Source: Tillus elongatus
Lineage: Eukaryota > Arthropoda > Insecta > Coleoptera > Cleridae
NCBI GenBank assembly: GCA_964006375.1
Contig: OZ023267.1
Coordinates: 89,189,012-89,253,011, forward strand
Direction: 5' to 3'
Length of the DNA stretch: 64,000 nucleotides
In this document: one piece after another, positions 24,785 through 39,070 of the stretch
Position numbering within the stretch: the first letter of the stretch is position 1
Layout: the number at the start of each line of letters is the position of its first letter
Notes under the pieces: model-generated
Database searches by the model: none
What the model was told of the DNA's origin: nothing
What the model saw: the letters and a program-made list of their open reading frames with translations, nothing else
Made by a program: the position numbers and the translations under genes

Positions 24785-27700
24785 ATCTGCTACCAGAAAA
24801 GTATTGAAAAACACCCCTATTTAGGGGTAGTTTACTCTTGAATTTTTTTCATTTTTTAGTGCGACCAGAAAAAGTACCAATGCGACCAAGCTATAAATTG
24901 ACACAGAATCACTGCTGGTACATATCTTTCAGCTACCAAAGTTTAACAAAAAAATATTCATATTTAAGGGTAGTTTACTCTTGAGGTTTTTTCATTTTTT
25001 AGTGCGACCAGAAAAAGTATGAACGCGACCACGCTATAAATTTACACAGAACCACTGCTTGTGACTGTCTTTCAGCTACCCAAGTTTCACAAAAAAATAT
25101 TAATATTTAGGGGTAGTTTACTGTTGAAGTTTTTTCATTTTTTAGTGCGACCAGAAAAAGTATGAATGCGATCAAGCTATTAATTTATACAGAATCACTG
25201 CTGGTAACTGTCTTTCCGCTACCGAAGTTTCACAAAAAAATATTCATATTTAAGGGTAGTTTACTCCTGAGGTTTTTTTGTTTTTTAGTGCGACCAGAGA
25301 AAGTATGAATACGACCAAGCTATAAATTTATACAGAATCACTGCTGGTAACTGTCTTTCCGCTACCGAAGTTTCACAAAAAAATATTCATATTTGAGGGT
25401 AGTTTACTCTTGAGTTTTTTTTTGTTTTTTAGTGCGACCAGAGAAAGTATGAATGCGACCAAGCTATAAATTTATACAGAATCACTGCTGGTAACTGTCT
25501 TTCTGCTACCGAAGTTTCACAAAAAAATATTCATATTTAAGGGTAGTTTACTCTTGAGGTTTTTTTGTTTTTTAGTGCGACCAGAAAAAGTATGAATGCG
25601 ACCAAGCTATAAATTTATACAGAATCACTGCTGGTAACTGTCTTTCTGCTACCGAAGTTTCACAAAAAAATATTCATATTTAACGGTAGTTTACTCTTGA
25701 GGTTATTTGTTTTTTAGTGCGACCAGAGAAAGTATGAATACGACCAAGCTATAAATTTATACAGAATCACCTCTGGTAACTGTCTTTCGGCTACCGAAGT
25801 TTCACAAAAAAATATTCATATTTAAGGGTAGTTTACTCTTGAGGTTTTTTTGTTTTTTAGTGCGACCAGAGAAAGTATGAATGCGACCAAGCTATAAATT
25901 TATACAGAATCACTGCTGGTAACTGTCTTTCTGCTACCGAAGTTTCACAAAAAAATATTCATATTTAAGGGTAGTTTACTCTTGAGGTTTTTTTGTTTTT
26001 TAGTGCGACCAGAAAAAGTATGAATACGACCAAGCTATAATTTTATACAGAATCACTGCTGGTAACTGTCTTTTCGCTACCGAAGTTTCACAAAAAAATA
26101 TTCATATTTAAGGGTAGTTTACTCTTGAGTTTTTTTTGTTTTTTAGTGCGACCAGAAAAAGTATGAATACGACCAAGCTATAAATTTACACACAATCACT
26201 GCTGCCAACTGTCTTTCCGCTACCGATGTTTAACAAAAAAATATTCATATTTAAGGGTAGTTTACTCTTGAGGTTTTTTTGTTTTTTAGTGCGACGAGAA
26301 AAAGTATGAATACGACCAAGCTATAAATTAATACAGAATCACTGCTGGTAACTGTCTTTCCGCTACCGATGTTTAACAAAAAAATATTCATATTTAAGGG
26401 TAGTTTACTCTTGAGGTTTTTTTGTTTTTTAGTGCGACCAGAGAAAGTATGAATGCGACCAAGCTATAAACTTACACAGAATAACTGCCGGTAAGTCTTT
26501 TTGCTGCCAAAGTGTCACAAAAAAATATTCATATTTAAGGGCAGTTTACTGTTGAGGTTTTTTCGTTTTTTAGTGCGACCAGAGAAAGTATAAATGCGAC
26601 CAAGCTATAAATTTACACAGAATCACTGCTGGCTACTGTCTTTCCACTACCAAAGTTTCACAAAAAACTATTCATATTTAAGGGTAGTTTACTCTTGAGG
26701 TTTTTTCGTTTTTTAGTGCGACCAGAGAAAGTATGAATGCGACCAAGCTATAAATTTACACAAAATCACTGCTGGCTACTGACTTTCCGCTACCAAAGTT
26801 TCACAAAAAATATTCATATTTAGGGGTATTTTATTCTTGAAGTTTTTTCATTTTTTAGTGCGACCAGAAAAAGTATGAATGCGACCAAGCTATAAATTTA
26901 CACAAAATCACTGCTGGCTACTGACTTTCCGCTACCAAAGTTTCACAAAAAAATATTCATATTTAGGGGTAGTTTATTCTTGAAGTTTTTTCATTTTTTT
27001 AGTGCGACCAGAAAAAGTATCAATGCGACCAAGCTATAAATTTACACACAATAACTGCTGCCAACTGTCTTTCCGCTACCGAAGTTTCACAAAAAAATAT
27101 TCATATTTAAGGGTAGTTTACTCTTGAGGTTTTTTTGTTTTTTAGTGCGACCAGAAAAAGTATGAATACGACCAAGCTATAAATTAATACAGAATCACTG
27201 CTGGTAACTGTCTTTCCGCTACCGATGTTTCACAAAAAAATATTCATATTTAAGGGTAGTTTACTCTTGAGGTTTTTTTGTTTTTTAGTGCGACCAGAGA
27301 AAGTATGAATGCGACCAAGCTATAAACTTACACAGAATAACTGCCGGTAAATCTTTTTGCTGCCAAAATGTCACAAAAAAATATTCATATTTAAGGGTAG
27401 TTTACTGTTGAGGTTTTTTCGTTTTTTAGTGCGACCAGAGAAAGTATAAATGCGACCAAGCTATAAATTTACACAGAATCACTGCTGGCTACTGTATTTC
27501 CGCTACCAAAGTTTCACAAAGAAATATTCATATTTAGGGGTAGTTTATTCTTGAAGTTTTTTCGTTTTTTAGTGCGACCAGAAAAAGTATCAATGCGACC
27601 AAGCTATAAATTTACACAGAATCACTGCTGGCCACTGTCTTTCTGCTACCAAAGTTTCACAAAAAAATATTCATATTTAAGGGTTGTTTACTCTTGAGGT

Positions 27701-30439
27701 TTTTTCGTTTTTTAGTGCGACCAGAAAAAGTATCAATGCGACCAAGCTATAAATTTACACACAATAACTGCTGCCAACTGTCTTTCCGCTACCGAAGTTT
27801 CACAAAAAAATATTCATATTTAAGGATAGTTTACTCTTGAGGTTTTTTTGTTTTTTAGTGCGACCAGAAAAAGTATGAATACGACCAAGCTATAAATTAA
27901 TGCAGAATCACTGCTGGTAACTGTCTATCCGCTACCGATGTTTCACAAAAAAATATTCATATTTAAGGGTTGTTTACTCTTGAGGTTTTTTCGTTTTTTA
28001 GTGCGACCAGAGAAAATGTGAATGCGACCAAGCTATAAATTTACACAGAATCATTGCTGGTAAGTGTCTTTCTGCTACCAAAGTTTCACTAAAAAATATT
28101 CATATTTAGGGTTGTTTACTCTTGAGGTTTTTTCGTTTTTTAGTGCGACCAGAGAAAATGTGAATGCGACCAAGCTATAAATTTACACAGAATCACTGCT
28201 AGTAACTGTCTTTCCGCTACCAAAGTTTCACAAAAAATATTCATATTTAAGGGTAGTTTACTCTTGAGGTTTTTTCGTTTTTTAGTGCGACCAGAGAAAG
28301 TATTAATGCGACCAAGCTATAGACTTACACAGAATCACTGCCAGTAACAGTCTTCTTGCTGCCAAAGTTTCACAAAAAAATATTTATATTTAAGGGTAGT
28401 TTACTATTGAGGTTTTTTCGTTTTTTAGTGCGACCAGAGAAAGTATGAATGCGACCAAGCTATAAATTTACACAAAATCACTGCTGGCTACTGTATTTCC
28501 GCTACCAAAGTTTCACAAAGAAATATTCATATTTAGGGGTAGTTTATTCTTGAAGTTTTTTCATTTTTTAGTGCGACCAGAAAAAGTATCAATGCGACCA
28601 AGCTATAAATTTACACAAAATCACTGCTGGCTACTGTCTTTCCACTACCAAAGTTTCACAAAAAAATATTCATATTTAAGGGTAGTTTACTCTTGAGGTT
28701 TTTTCGTTTTTTAGTGCGACCAGAGAAAGTATGAATGCGACCAAGCTATAAATTTACACAAAATCACTGCTGGCTACTGTATTTCCGCTACCAAAGTTTC
28801 ACAAAGAAATATTCATATTTAGGGGTAGTTTATTCTTGAAGTTTTTTCATTTTTTAGTGCGACCAGAAAAAGTATCAATGCGACCAAGCTAAAAATTTAC
28901 ACATAATCAGTGCTGGCTACTGTCTTTCCGCTACCAAAGTTTCACAAAAAAATATTTATATTTAAGGGTTGTTTACTCTTAAGGTTTATTCGTTTTTTAG
29001 TGCGACCAGAGAAAATGTGAATGCGACCAAGTTATAAATTCACACAGAATCACTGCTGGTAACTGTATTTCCGCTACCAAAGTTTCACAAAAGAATATTC
29101 ATATTTAGGGGTAGTTTATTCTTGAAGTTTTTTCATTTTTTTAGTGCGACCAGAAAAAGTATCAATGCGACCAAGCTATAAGCTTACACAGAATCACTGC
29201 CGGTAACAGTCTTCTTGCTGCCAAAGTTTCACAGAAAAATATTCATATTTAAGGGTAGTTTACTATTGAGGTTTTTTCGTTTTTTAGTGCGACCAGAGAA
29301 AGTATGAATGCGACCAAGCTATAAATTCACACAGAATCACTGCTGGTAACTGTCTTTCCGCTACCAAAGTTTCACAAAAAATATTCATATTTAAGGGTAG
29401 TTTACTCTTGGGGTTTTTTCGTTTTTTAGGGCGACCAGAGAAAGTGTGGATGCGACCAAGCTATAAATTTACATAGAATCAGTGCTGCTAACTGTCTTTC
29501 TGATACCAAAGGTTCACAAAAAAAATATTCATATTTAAGGGTAGTTTACTCTTGAGGTTTTTTCGTTTTTTAGTGCGACCAGAGAAAGTATAAATGCGAC
29601 CAAGCTATAAATTCACACAGAATCACTGCTGTCTACTGTCTTTCCGCTACCAAAGTTTCACAAAAAAATATTCATTTTTAAGGGTAGTTGACTCTTGAGG
29701 TTTTTTCGTTTTTTAGTGCGACCAGAGAAAGTATAAACGCGACCAAGCTATAAATTTACACACAATCACTGCTGGTAACTGTCTTTCCGCTACCAAAGTT
29801 TCACAAAAAATATTCATATTTAAGGGTAGTATACTCTTGAGGTTTTTTCGTTTTTTAGTGCGACCAGAGAAAGTATGAATGCGACCAAGCTATAAACTTA
29901 CACAGAATCACTGCCGGTAACAGTCTTTTTGCTGCCAAAGTTTCACAAAAAAATATTCATATTTAAGGGTAGTTTACTCTTGAGGTTTTATTGTTTTTTA
30001 GTGCGACCAGAGAAAGTATCAATGCGACCAAGCTATAAATTTACACAGAATCACTGCTGGTAACTGTCTTTCTGCTACCAAAGTTTCACTAAAAAATCTT
30101 CATATTTAAGGGTTGTTTACTCTTGAGGTTTTTTCATTTTTTAGTGCGACCAGAGAAAATGTGAATGCGACCACGCTCTAAATTTACGCAGAATCACTGC
30201 TGGCCACTGTCTTTCCGCTACCAAAGGTTCACAAAAAAATATTCGTATTTAAGGGTAGTTTACTCTTGAGGTTTTTTCGTTTTTCAGTGCGACCAGAGAA
30301 AATGTGAATGCGACCAAGCTATAAATTTACACAGAGTTACTGCTGGTAACTGTCTTTCTGCTACCAAAGTGTCACAAAAAAATATTTATATTTAAGGGTT
30401 GTTTACTCTTGAGGTTTTTTCGTTTTTTAGTGCGACCAG
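24785..30439 (+). repeat. 143-bp satellite array, forward arm of FB1
   Basis: GTGCGACCAG recurs at 143-144-base steps (24860, 25003, 25146, 25289, 25433 and so on), about 39 copies. Each unit contains two GCGACCA words 21-23 bases apart, ATCACTGCTGG, a CTTTCCGCTACC block, TTTCACAAAAAAATATTCAT and GGGTAGTTTACTCTTGAGG. Neighbouring copies share private variants (for example CACAAAATCACTGCTGGC around 26,760-26,930 and again 28,470-28,770), indicating recent local block duplications. Confidence 0.95.
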
Positions 30440-33400
30440 CAGTGATTCCGTGTAAATTTATAGCTTGGTCGCATTCATACTTTCTCTGGTCGCACCAAAA
30501 AACGAAAAAACCCCAAGAGTAAACTACCCTTAAATATAAATATTTTTTTGTGAAACTTTGGCAGCGGAAAGACAGTTGCCAGCAGTGATTCTGTGTCAAT
30601 TTATAGCTTGGTCCCATTCATACTTTCTATGGTCGCACTATAAAACGAAAAAACCTTAAGAGTAAACTACCCTTAAATATGAATATTTCTTTGTGAAACT
30701 TTGGTAGAAAAAAGACTGGTGCCGGCAGTGATTCTGTGTAAATTTATAGCTTGGTCGCATTAATAGTTTCTCTGGTCGCATTAATAGTTTCTCTGGTCGC
30801 ATTCAAAAACGAAAAAACCTGAAGAGTAAACAACCCTTAAATATAAATATTTTTTTGTGACACTTTGGTAGCAGAAAGACAGTTACCAGCAGTAATTCTG
30901 TGTAAATTTATAGCTTGGTCGCATTCACATTTTCTCTGGTCGCACTAAAAAACGAAAAAACACCAAGATTAAACTACCCTTAAATATGAATATATTTTTG
31001 TGAAACTTTGGTAGCGGAAAGACAGTAGCCAGCAGTGATTCTTTGTAAATTTATAGCTTGGTCGCATTAACAGTTTCTCTGGTCGCATTAAAAAACGAAA
31101 AAACCTCAAGAGTAAACTACCCTTAAGTATGAATATCTTTTAGGAAACTTTGGTAGCAGAAAGACAGTTGGCAGCAGTGATTCTGTGTAAATTGATAGCT
31201 TGGTCGCATTCATACTTTCTCTGGTCGCACTAAAAAACGAAAAAACCCCAAGAGTAAACTACCCTTAAATATGAATATTTTTTTGTGAAACTTTGATATC
31301 GGAAAGACAGTTGGCAGCAGTAATTGTGTGTAAATTTATAGCTTGGTCGCATTCATACTTTTTCTGGTCGCACTAAAAAATTAAAAAACTTCAAGAGTAA
31401 ACTACCCTTAAAAATGAATATTTTTTTGTGAAACTTTGGTAGCGGAAAGACAGTTAACAGCAGTGATTGTGTGTAAATTCGTAGCTTGGTCGCGTTTATA
31501 CTTTCTCTGGTCGCACGAAAAAACGAAAAAACCTCAAGAGTCAACTACCCTTAAAAATGAATATTTTTTTGTCAAACTTTGGTAGCGGAAAGACAGTAGA
31601 CAGCAGTGATTCTGTGTGAATTTATAGCTTGGTCGCATTTATACTTTCTCTGGTCGCACTAAAAAACGAAAAAACCTCAAGAGTAAACTACCCTTAAATA
31701 TGAATATTTTTTTTGTGAACCTTTGGTATCAGAAAGACAGTTAGCAGCACTGATTCTATGTAAATTTATAGCTTGGTCGCATCCACACTTTCTCTGGTCG
31801 CCCTAAAAAACGAAAAAACCCCATGAGTAAACTACCCTTAAATATGAATATATTTTTGTGAAAGTTTGGTAGCGGAAAAACAGTTGCCAGCAGTGATTCT
31901 GTGTAAATTTAGAGCGTGGTCGCATTCACATTTTCTCTGGTCGCACTAAAAAATGAAAAAACTTCAAGAATAAACTACCCTTAAATATGAATATTTTTTT
32001 GTGAAACTTTGGTAGCGGAAAGACAGTTACCAGCAGTGATTCTGTGTAAATTTATAGCTTGGTCGCATTCACATTTTCTCTGGTCGCACTAAAAAACGAA
32101 AAAACCTCAAGAGTAAACAACCCTTAAATATGAAGATTTTTTAGTGAAACTTTGGCAGCAAGAAGACAGTTACCAGCAGTGATTCTGTGTAAGTTTATAG
32201 CTTGGTCGCATTGATACTTTTTCTGGTCGCACTAAAAAATGAAAAAACTTCAAGAATAAACTACCCCTAAATATGAATATTCTTTTGTGAAACTTTGGTA
32301 GCGGAAATACAATTACCAGCAGTGATTCTGTGTAAATTTATAGCTTGGTCGCATTCACATTTTCTCTGGTCGCACTAAAAAACGAAAAAACCTCAAGAGT
32401 AAACTACCCTTAAATATGAATATTTTTTTGTGAAACTTTGGTAGTGGAAAGACAGTTACCAGCAGTGATTCTGTGTAAATTTATAGCTTGGTCGCATTCA
32501 CATTTTCTCTGGTCGCACTAAAAAACGAAAAAACCTCAAGAGTAAACTACCCTTAAATATGAATATTTTTTTGTGAAACTTTGGTAGTAGAAAGACAGTA
32601 GCCAGCAGTGATTTTGTGTAAATTTATAGCTTGGTCGCATTCATACTTTCTCTGGTCGCACTAAAAAACGAAAAAACCTCAAGAGTAAACTACCCTTAAA
32701 TATGAATATATTTTTGTGAAACTTTGGTAGCGGAAAGACAGTTGCTAGCAGTGATTCTGTTTAAATTTATAGCTTGGTCGCATTCATATTTTCTCTGGTC
32801 GCACTAAAAAACGAAAAAACCCCAAGAGTAAACTACCCTTAAATATGACTGTTTTTTGGTGAAACTTTGGTAGCGGAAATACAGTTAGCAGCAGTAATTC
32901 TCTGTAAATTTATAGCTTGGTCGCATTCATACTTTTTCTGGTCGCGCTAAAAAATTAAAAAACTCAAGAGTAAACTACCCTTAAATATGAATATTTTTTT
33001 GTGAAACTTTGGCAGAAAAAATACAGTTACCAGCAATGATTTTGTGTAAATTTATAGCTTGGTCGCATTCATACTTTCTCTGGTCGCACTAAAAAACGAA
33101 AAAACCTCAAGAGTCAACTACCCTTAAATATGAATATTTTTTTGTGAAACTTTGGCAGAAAAAATACAGTTACCAGCAATGATTTTTTTTAAATTTATAG
33201 CTTGGTCGCATTCATACTTTCTCTGGTCGCACTAAAAAACGAAAAAACCTCAAGAGTCAACTACCCTTAAATATGAATATTTTTTTGTGAAACTTTGGTA
33301 TCGGAAAAAGAGTTAGCAGCAGTGATTCTCTGTAAATTTATAGGTTGGTCGCATTCATACTTTTTCTGGTCGCACTAAAAAATTAAAAAACTTCAAGAGT

Positions 33401-34312
33401 AAACTACCCTTAAATATGAATATTTTTTTTGTGAGACTTTGGTAGCGGAAATACAGTAGCCAGCAGTGATTCTGTGTAAATTTATAGCTTGGTCGCATTT
33501 ACACTTTCTCTGGTCGCACTAAAAAACGAAAAAACCTCAAGAGTAAACTACCCTTAAATATGAATATTTTTTTGTGACACTTTGGTATCGGAAAGACAGT
33601 TAGCAGCAGTGATTCTCTCTAAATTTATAGGTTGGTCGCATTCATACTTTTTCTGGTCGCACTAAAAAATTAAAAAACTTCAAGAGTAAACTACCCTTAA
33701 ATATGAATATTTTTTTGTGAAACTTTGGTAGCGGAAAGACAGTAGCCAGCAGTGATTCTGTGTAAATTTAAAGCTTGGTCGCATTAATACTTTTTCTGAT
33801 CGCACTAAAAAATTAAAAAACCTCAAGACTAAACTACCCTTAAATATGAATATTCTTTTGTGAAATTTAGGTTTCGGAAAGACAGTTACCAGCAGTGATT
33901 CTGTGTGAATTTAAAGCTTGGTCGCATTCATACTTTTTCTGGTCGCACTAAAAATTTAAAAAACCTCAAGAGTAAACTACCCTTAAATATGAATATTTTT
34001 TTGTGAAACTTTGGTAGCGGAAAGACAGTAGCCAGCAGTGATTCTGTGTAAATTTATAGCTTGGTCGCATTCATACTTTCTCTGGTCGCACTAAAAAACG
34101 AAAAAACCCCAAGAGTTAACTACCCTTAAATATGAATATTTTTTTGTGAAACTTTGGTAGCAGAAAGACAGTTGCCAGCAGTGATTATGTGTAAATTTAT
34201 AGCTTGGTCGCATTTACACTTTCTCTGGTCGCACTAAAAAACGAAAAAACATCAAGAGTAAACTACCCTTAAATATTAAGATTTTTTTGTGAAACGTCGG
34301 TAGCAGAAAGAC
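30440..34312 (-). repeat. 143-bp satellite array, inverted arm of FB1
   Basis: The same unit in reverse complement (CAGCAGTGATTC, TATAGCTTGGTCGCATTC, CTGGTCGCACTAAAAAA, AAACTACCCTTAAATATGAA), about 27 copies. The switch from the forward arm happens inside a shared ACCAG at 30435-30439 with no spacer, so the centre is a direct palindromic joint. Around 30770-30800 a short part of a unit is doubled. Confidence 0.95.
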
Positions 34313-34368
34313 ATCAACATTAGGATACAAAATATGAAATATCAAAGAAATCCTTGAAGATTAAAGCC

Positions 34369-34411
34369 TCGGTCGGCAACATTTATTTTGGTCAGCAAAT
34401 TACATCGTCCC
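34369..34411 (-). repeat. FB1 right terminal inverted repeat
   Basis: TCGGTCGGCAAC through TTTGGTCAGCAAATTAC to ATCGTCCC, the reverse complement of the left terminus. Confidence 0.85.
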
Positions 34412-34420
34412 ATGGCTCAG
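34412..34420 (+). repeat. 9-bp target-site duplication, right
   Basis: ATGGCTCAG immediately outside the right end of FB1, identical to 24669-24677. Confidence 0.85.
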
Positions 34421-34479
34421 TGTTACATTGCTAGCGTGACACGCGAGCAGCCCGGATTAGATTCCCGTCCGACGCATGA

Positions 34480-36284
34480 AACATTTTGTTTTGTTTAACT
34501 TAATTATTTGGTAGAAACAATAGTGTCCAAATTTCATACGGAACAAGATCTCATTATTCTGTAAAACACATCATTTTGTCACAGTTGAGTATAAAATTAT
34601 AATTTTAGGCAGATATTTTTTTATTGTTAACACTTATTAGTGAAGTCTGATTAAGAAAATTTACTAATACTGAAAAAGTTTTTAAAACACTTTTTTATTG
34701 TTGGAAAAACCGGTTTGATTAGGTTGACTTAAACGAAATCATCATAAGGAAAAACACCTGCCACGTTTATAATTTGGCGGATACATTCATTTTCCGAGTA
34801 TTAATTAAGTTTTCTTCTGGGAAGCTTTTGTAACTTTGATGAAATTTGTAATATAAGTTTCTTTTAAAGAAACTTACAGCACCTAGTTATAACAAACTTT
34901 CAATTTCTAGCTTTATAGAAAATTGAGTTGTGGGCATTTAAAGCTTTTCTCTAAAAGGGAGCTACAACACAAGGTTTAAATATTTTTATAATAAAGAGAA
35001 TGATGGTAACACTTTCGAAAATATTCTTAAAATGCGCGCGTATTAGAATTTTAAAACAAATCTTCAAAGTCTGTTTAAATCTAAGTATTAATTTTAGTGA
35101 TATGCCGTACAGTTCTTATAAAAATTCACCACTATAACGCACTTGCTGCGTCCCGAACTTTTTTTAAATAGCTTTGATATGTGTGGTGTGAAAACCTGTT
35201 ATTTAGTTTGGAGTAGTTAGTTTATAGAAAGATAAACTAATAATTCCACCGACCTAGTCTCAACTCGAGTTCCAATGTTTTCAACCCTGAGTTTGAACGG
35301 GTCCGGAAAAGACGGGTTATTCCTTTCGCCAACAGATCTAAATTCAATTATACAAATGATTAGGGTTATCATCGCATATTATACTAAAATTTGTTTACAG
35401 TAAAAACTTTCAAACAGCAGTTCAACAAGTATATGTCAAATAAAAGACAATTCCGTTTTAAGGCTGCGATATTCTAGACGAAGAAGTACCTCCGACAGAG
35501 ATAGAAAATATTATCATGACAAGTGCTCCCAAAGATCTTGAACTTCGGATTTCCTTAAAAACTGTATGAATCAACCTAAAGTCATACTGAGTTGGAACTA
35601 CTTCTCAGCAGGTGGCTTCTCATTCAGCCTGTTTTGTAGAAGGCTTGCAATAATTGTACCTACTCAGCAAAGCGACGTTGTCATTTATCTACTCTTTTGT
35701 TTACATACCAAGCTTATGAAGCGGGACGGTGAAGAGCGGAGGACGGAGAAGGTACGGATTCTATTGTACTTATGCCTTTAGATGAGCTTGGGAGAGACTA
35801 TATTTGTAACCTTTCTAAGCGGTCCAAGCGGTCTATTCGGCATTTATTACGCCGGAGAATAAAGTAACGTTATCAATTTGGAAGTCATCTAATGTTTTAC
35901 AGAATAACTGTATTCCAGCAAATTTTCATAAAAAAATTTGATTCCTGAGATAGGCTTTTAAACTCTCAAAACATTTCTTCAAATTAACGTAAATTAATGT
36001 TGATTCATCTTCGACACATTAGGATGCTCAATTGGACCAATTTAAAAAAAACATTGCTGAAAAATGTAAATGTATTTTTCTAGGTTAATGGAAAATTGAG
36101 TTATAAAAATGTACATTAATGAAAATTGACTACCATAAGGCACTGGCTGTGTCCGAACATTAATATTTTTCTGACACTTTCTTAAAAAACGGGTACTGCT
36201 TTGGAGATAATGTGTTTTTCAAAATAATCCTAAAATTTATCCTAAAAAAGTATTATTGTATTTGGTTTCTTTACCGTTTGCCTA
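34480..36284. other. No gene seen; two repeat-end fragments
   Basis: AT-rich sequence. Right-end words of the microsatellite-core repeat occur at 35108-35160 (AAAATTCACCACTATAACGC, TTGCTGCGTCCCG) and 36119-36165 (GAAAATTGACTACCATAAGG). Short open frames (35566-35781, 36212-36412) show no known domain. Confidence 0.5.
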
Positions 36285-36600
36285 TTTCAGCGACTATGTC
36301 CAGTCACCGACGCCAGACATATGTTTCGCCTTACTCTATATTAAACCTAACTCCCAGGGCAGGGAGGTTTAACATGCCTAACATCACGTGGTACACAAGA
36401 CCGACATCTTAGCGGCCTTTCTGAAGAGCGGGTGCAGGCATTCAACTTTCTCAACCACAATGCCATTGTCACGGCAGTTGTTATTAAGTACCAAATTAAT
36501 AATTATTTATAATTTATGAAAAGCTATGGTAGGATGCGAATCCAGAACATCTGGCACGAAAGCCAATGGTCTACCTGCTAAGCTACTGAGACCGCTAATT
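36285..36600 (-). mobile_element. tRNA-headed SINE, copy 2
   Basis: The minus-strand head (36593 to about 36520) has A box TAGCTTAGCAGGTAGA and B box GGATTCGCATCC. The body (36470 to 36290) contains CATGATGTTAGGCATGTTAAA-type wording and a CGGTGACTGGACATAGTCGC block that aligns with the SINE at 49550-49880. The tRNA head differs from the other two copies, so heads may have been exchanged, or this is a subfamily. Confidence 0.65.
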
Positions 36601-36609
36601 GTGATATAG

Positions 36610-36985
36610 ATACCAAAAATATAAGCAATATTCAATTGGTAAATGTCAAATGGTAGGTGGAAAACAATTTGAACACTTTTGCTAAATTTTGTTTGTTTTC
36701 CTTGGTTCAATAATTTTTTCGATTAAATTTACGTTTCCATGTTTTACAGTCAATAATGCTATTTTTCAAAGAAATTGTTATGTGAGGTACCAATTTTTTT
36801 CATCATCATTTAAGTAGCAAGCAGGTCTATAGAAAAACGGCAAAAAACATGGTTGTCATTTAAAAAAGTTATGATAACGTCACCATTCAGAAATAGGTGA
36901 CGTCACACATGGAATTTTTACGCCATAAGTTGACAATTGATAGGCTAATATTGACCTGTCCGACCATTTTTCTTGAAAAATTAAA
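36610..36985. other. No gene seen
   Basis: AT-rich spacer before a long microsatellite. Confidence 0.4.
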
Positions 36986-36990
36986 TAATG

Positions 36991-38750
<1,760 letters not shown>

Positions 38751-38754
38751 TACA

Positions 38755-38990
38755 AAATTCGCTTATAAAGAGGTATCGATGGTGAGACTTCTGTACACAC
38801 ACACACACAACCGCGCGCGCGCACGCACGCACAGAGAGAGAGAGAGACATACATATAAAAATTGAAACTGACCCCGGATATGGGTTCTAGGGGTCCTAGA
38901 TCGCGCTCATTTGAAGAATTTAATTTTTTTCAAAATTCAAAAGTCGGGATCTCCCCATTAGTGAATTTTTTTAAAGAAAATCCACTAAAA
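38755..38990 (-). mobile_element. Microsatellite-core repeat, two left ends around one core
   Basis: A forward left end (AAAATTCGCTTATAAAGAGG and TATCGATGGTGAGACT, from 38753) runs into a CA/CG/GA microsatellite (38794-38847). A second left end in reverse (GACCCCGGATATGGG, GCGCTCATTTGAAGAA, GATCTCCCCATTAGTGAATT) follows and ends near 38971. Two left halves facing each other make this a rearranged, symmetrical copy. Confidence 0.75.
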
Positions 38991-39070
38991 ACATACTGAG
39001 GAAAATTTTAGAAGATTATGTGAAAACATACAACAAAATAAAACAGAGATTTTAACACAAGTGAAAAAAA

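Larger units (their letters stand above)
24678..34411. mobile_element. FB1: 9.7-kb foldback element made of inverted satellite arrays
   Basis: The ends are terminal inverted repeats: 24678-24724 and 34369-34411 share GTAATTTGCTGACCAAA and an outer GGG/CCC, with GC-GACCGA further in. Inside lie about 39 copies of a 143-bp unit in one orientation (to 30439), then about 27 copies inverted (from 30440). The flanks carry a perfect 9-bp duplication ATGGCTCAG in a tRNA-like sequence. Nothing inside codes for protein; the open frames at 30372-30617 and 31353-31544 are satellite text. The build (long inverted arms of tandem repeats, 9-bp duplication) matches Drosophila Foldback elements, which move with the help of a Mutator-like transposase. 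The element must be non-autonomous. Confidence 0.88.
24661..34476 (+). other. Second tRNA-like copy, split by the FB1 insertion
   Basis: The left piece TACCATACATGGCTCAG ends at 24677. The right piece from 34412 starts with the duplicated ATGGCTCAG and continues through ATTGCTAGCGTGACACGCGA to GACGCA at 34476. Joined across the element it repeats the neighbouring tRNA-like copy, which shows what the site looked like before insertion. The break lies in the A box. Confidence 0.8.

Noticed and set aside
30372..31544. Minus-strand open frames in the 143-bp satellite
   Set aside because: Same satellite text in translation, with no conserved start or stop and no codon bias.
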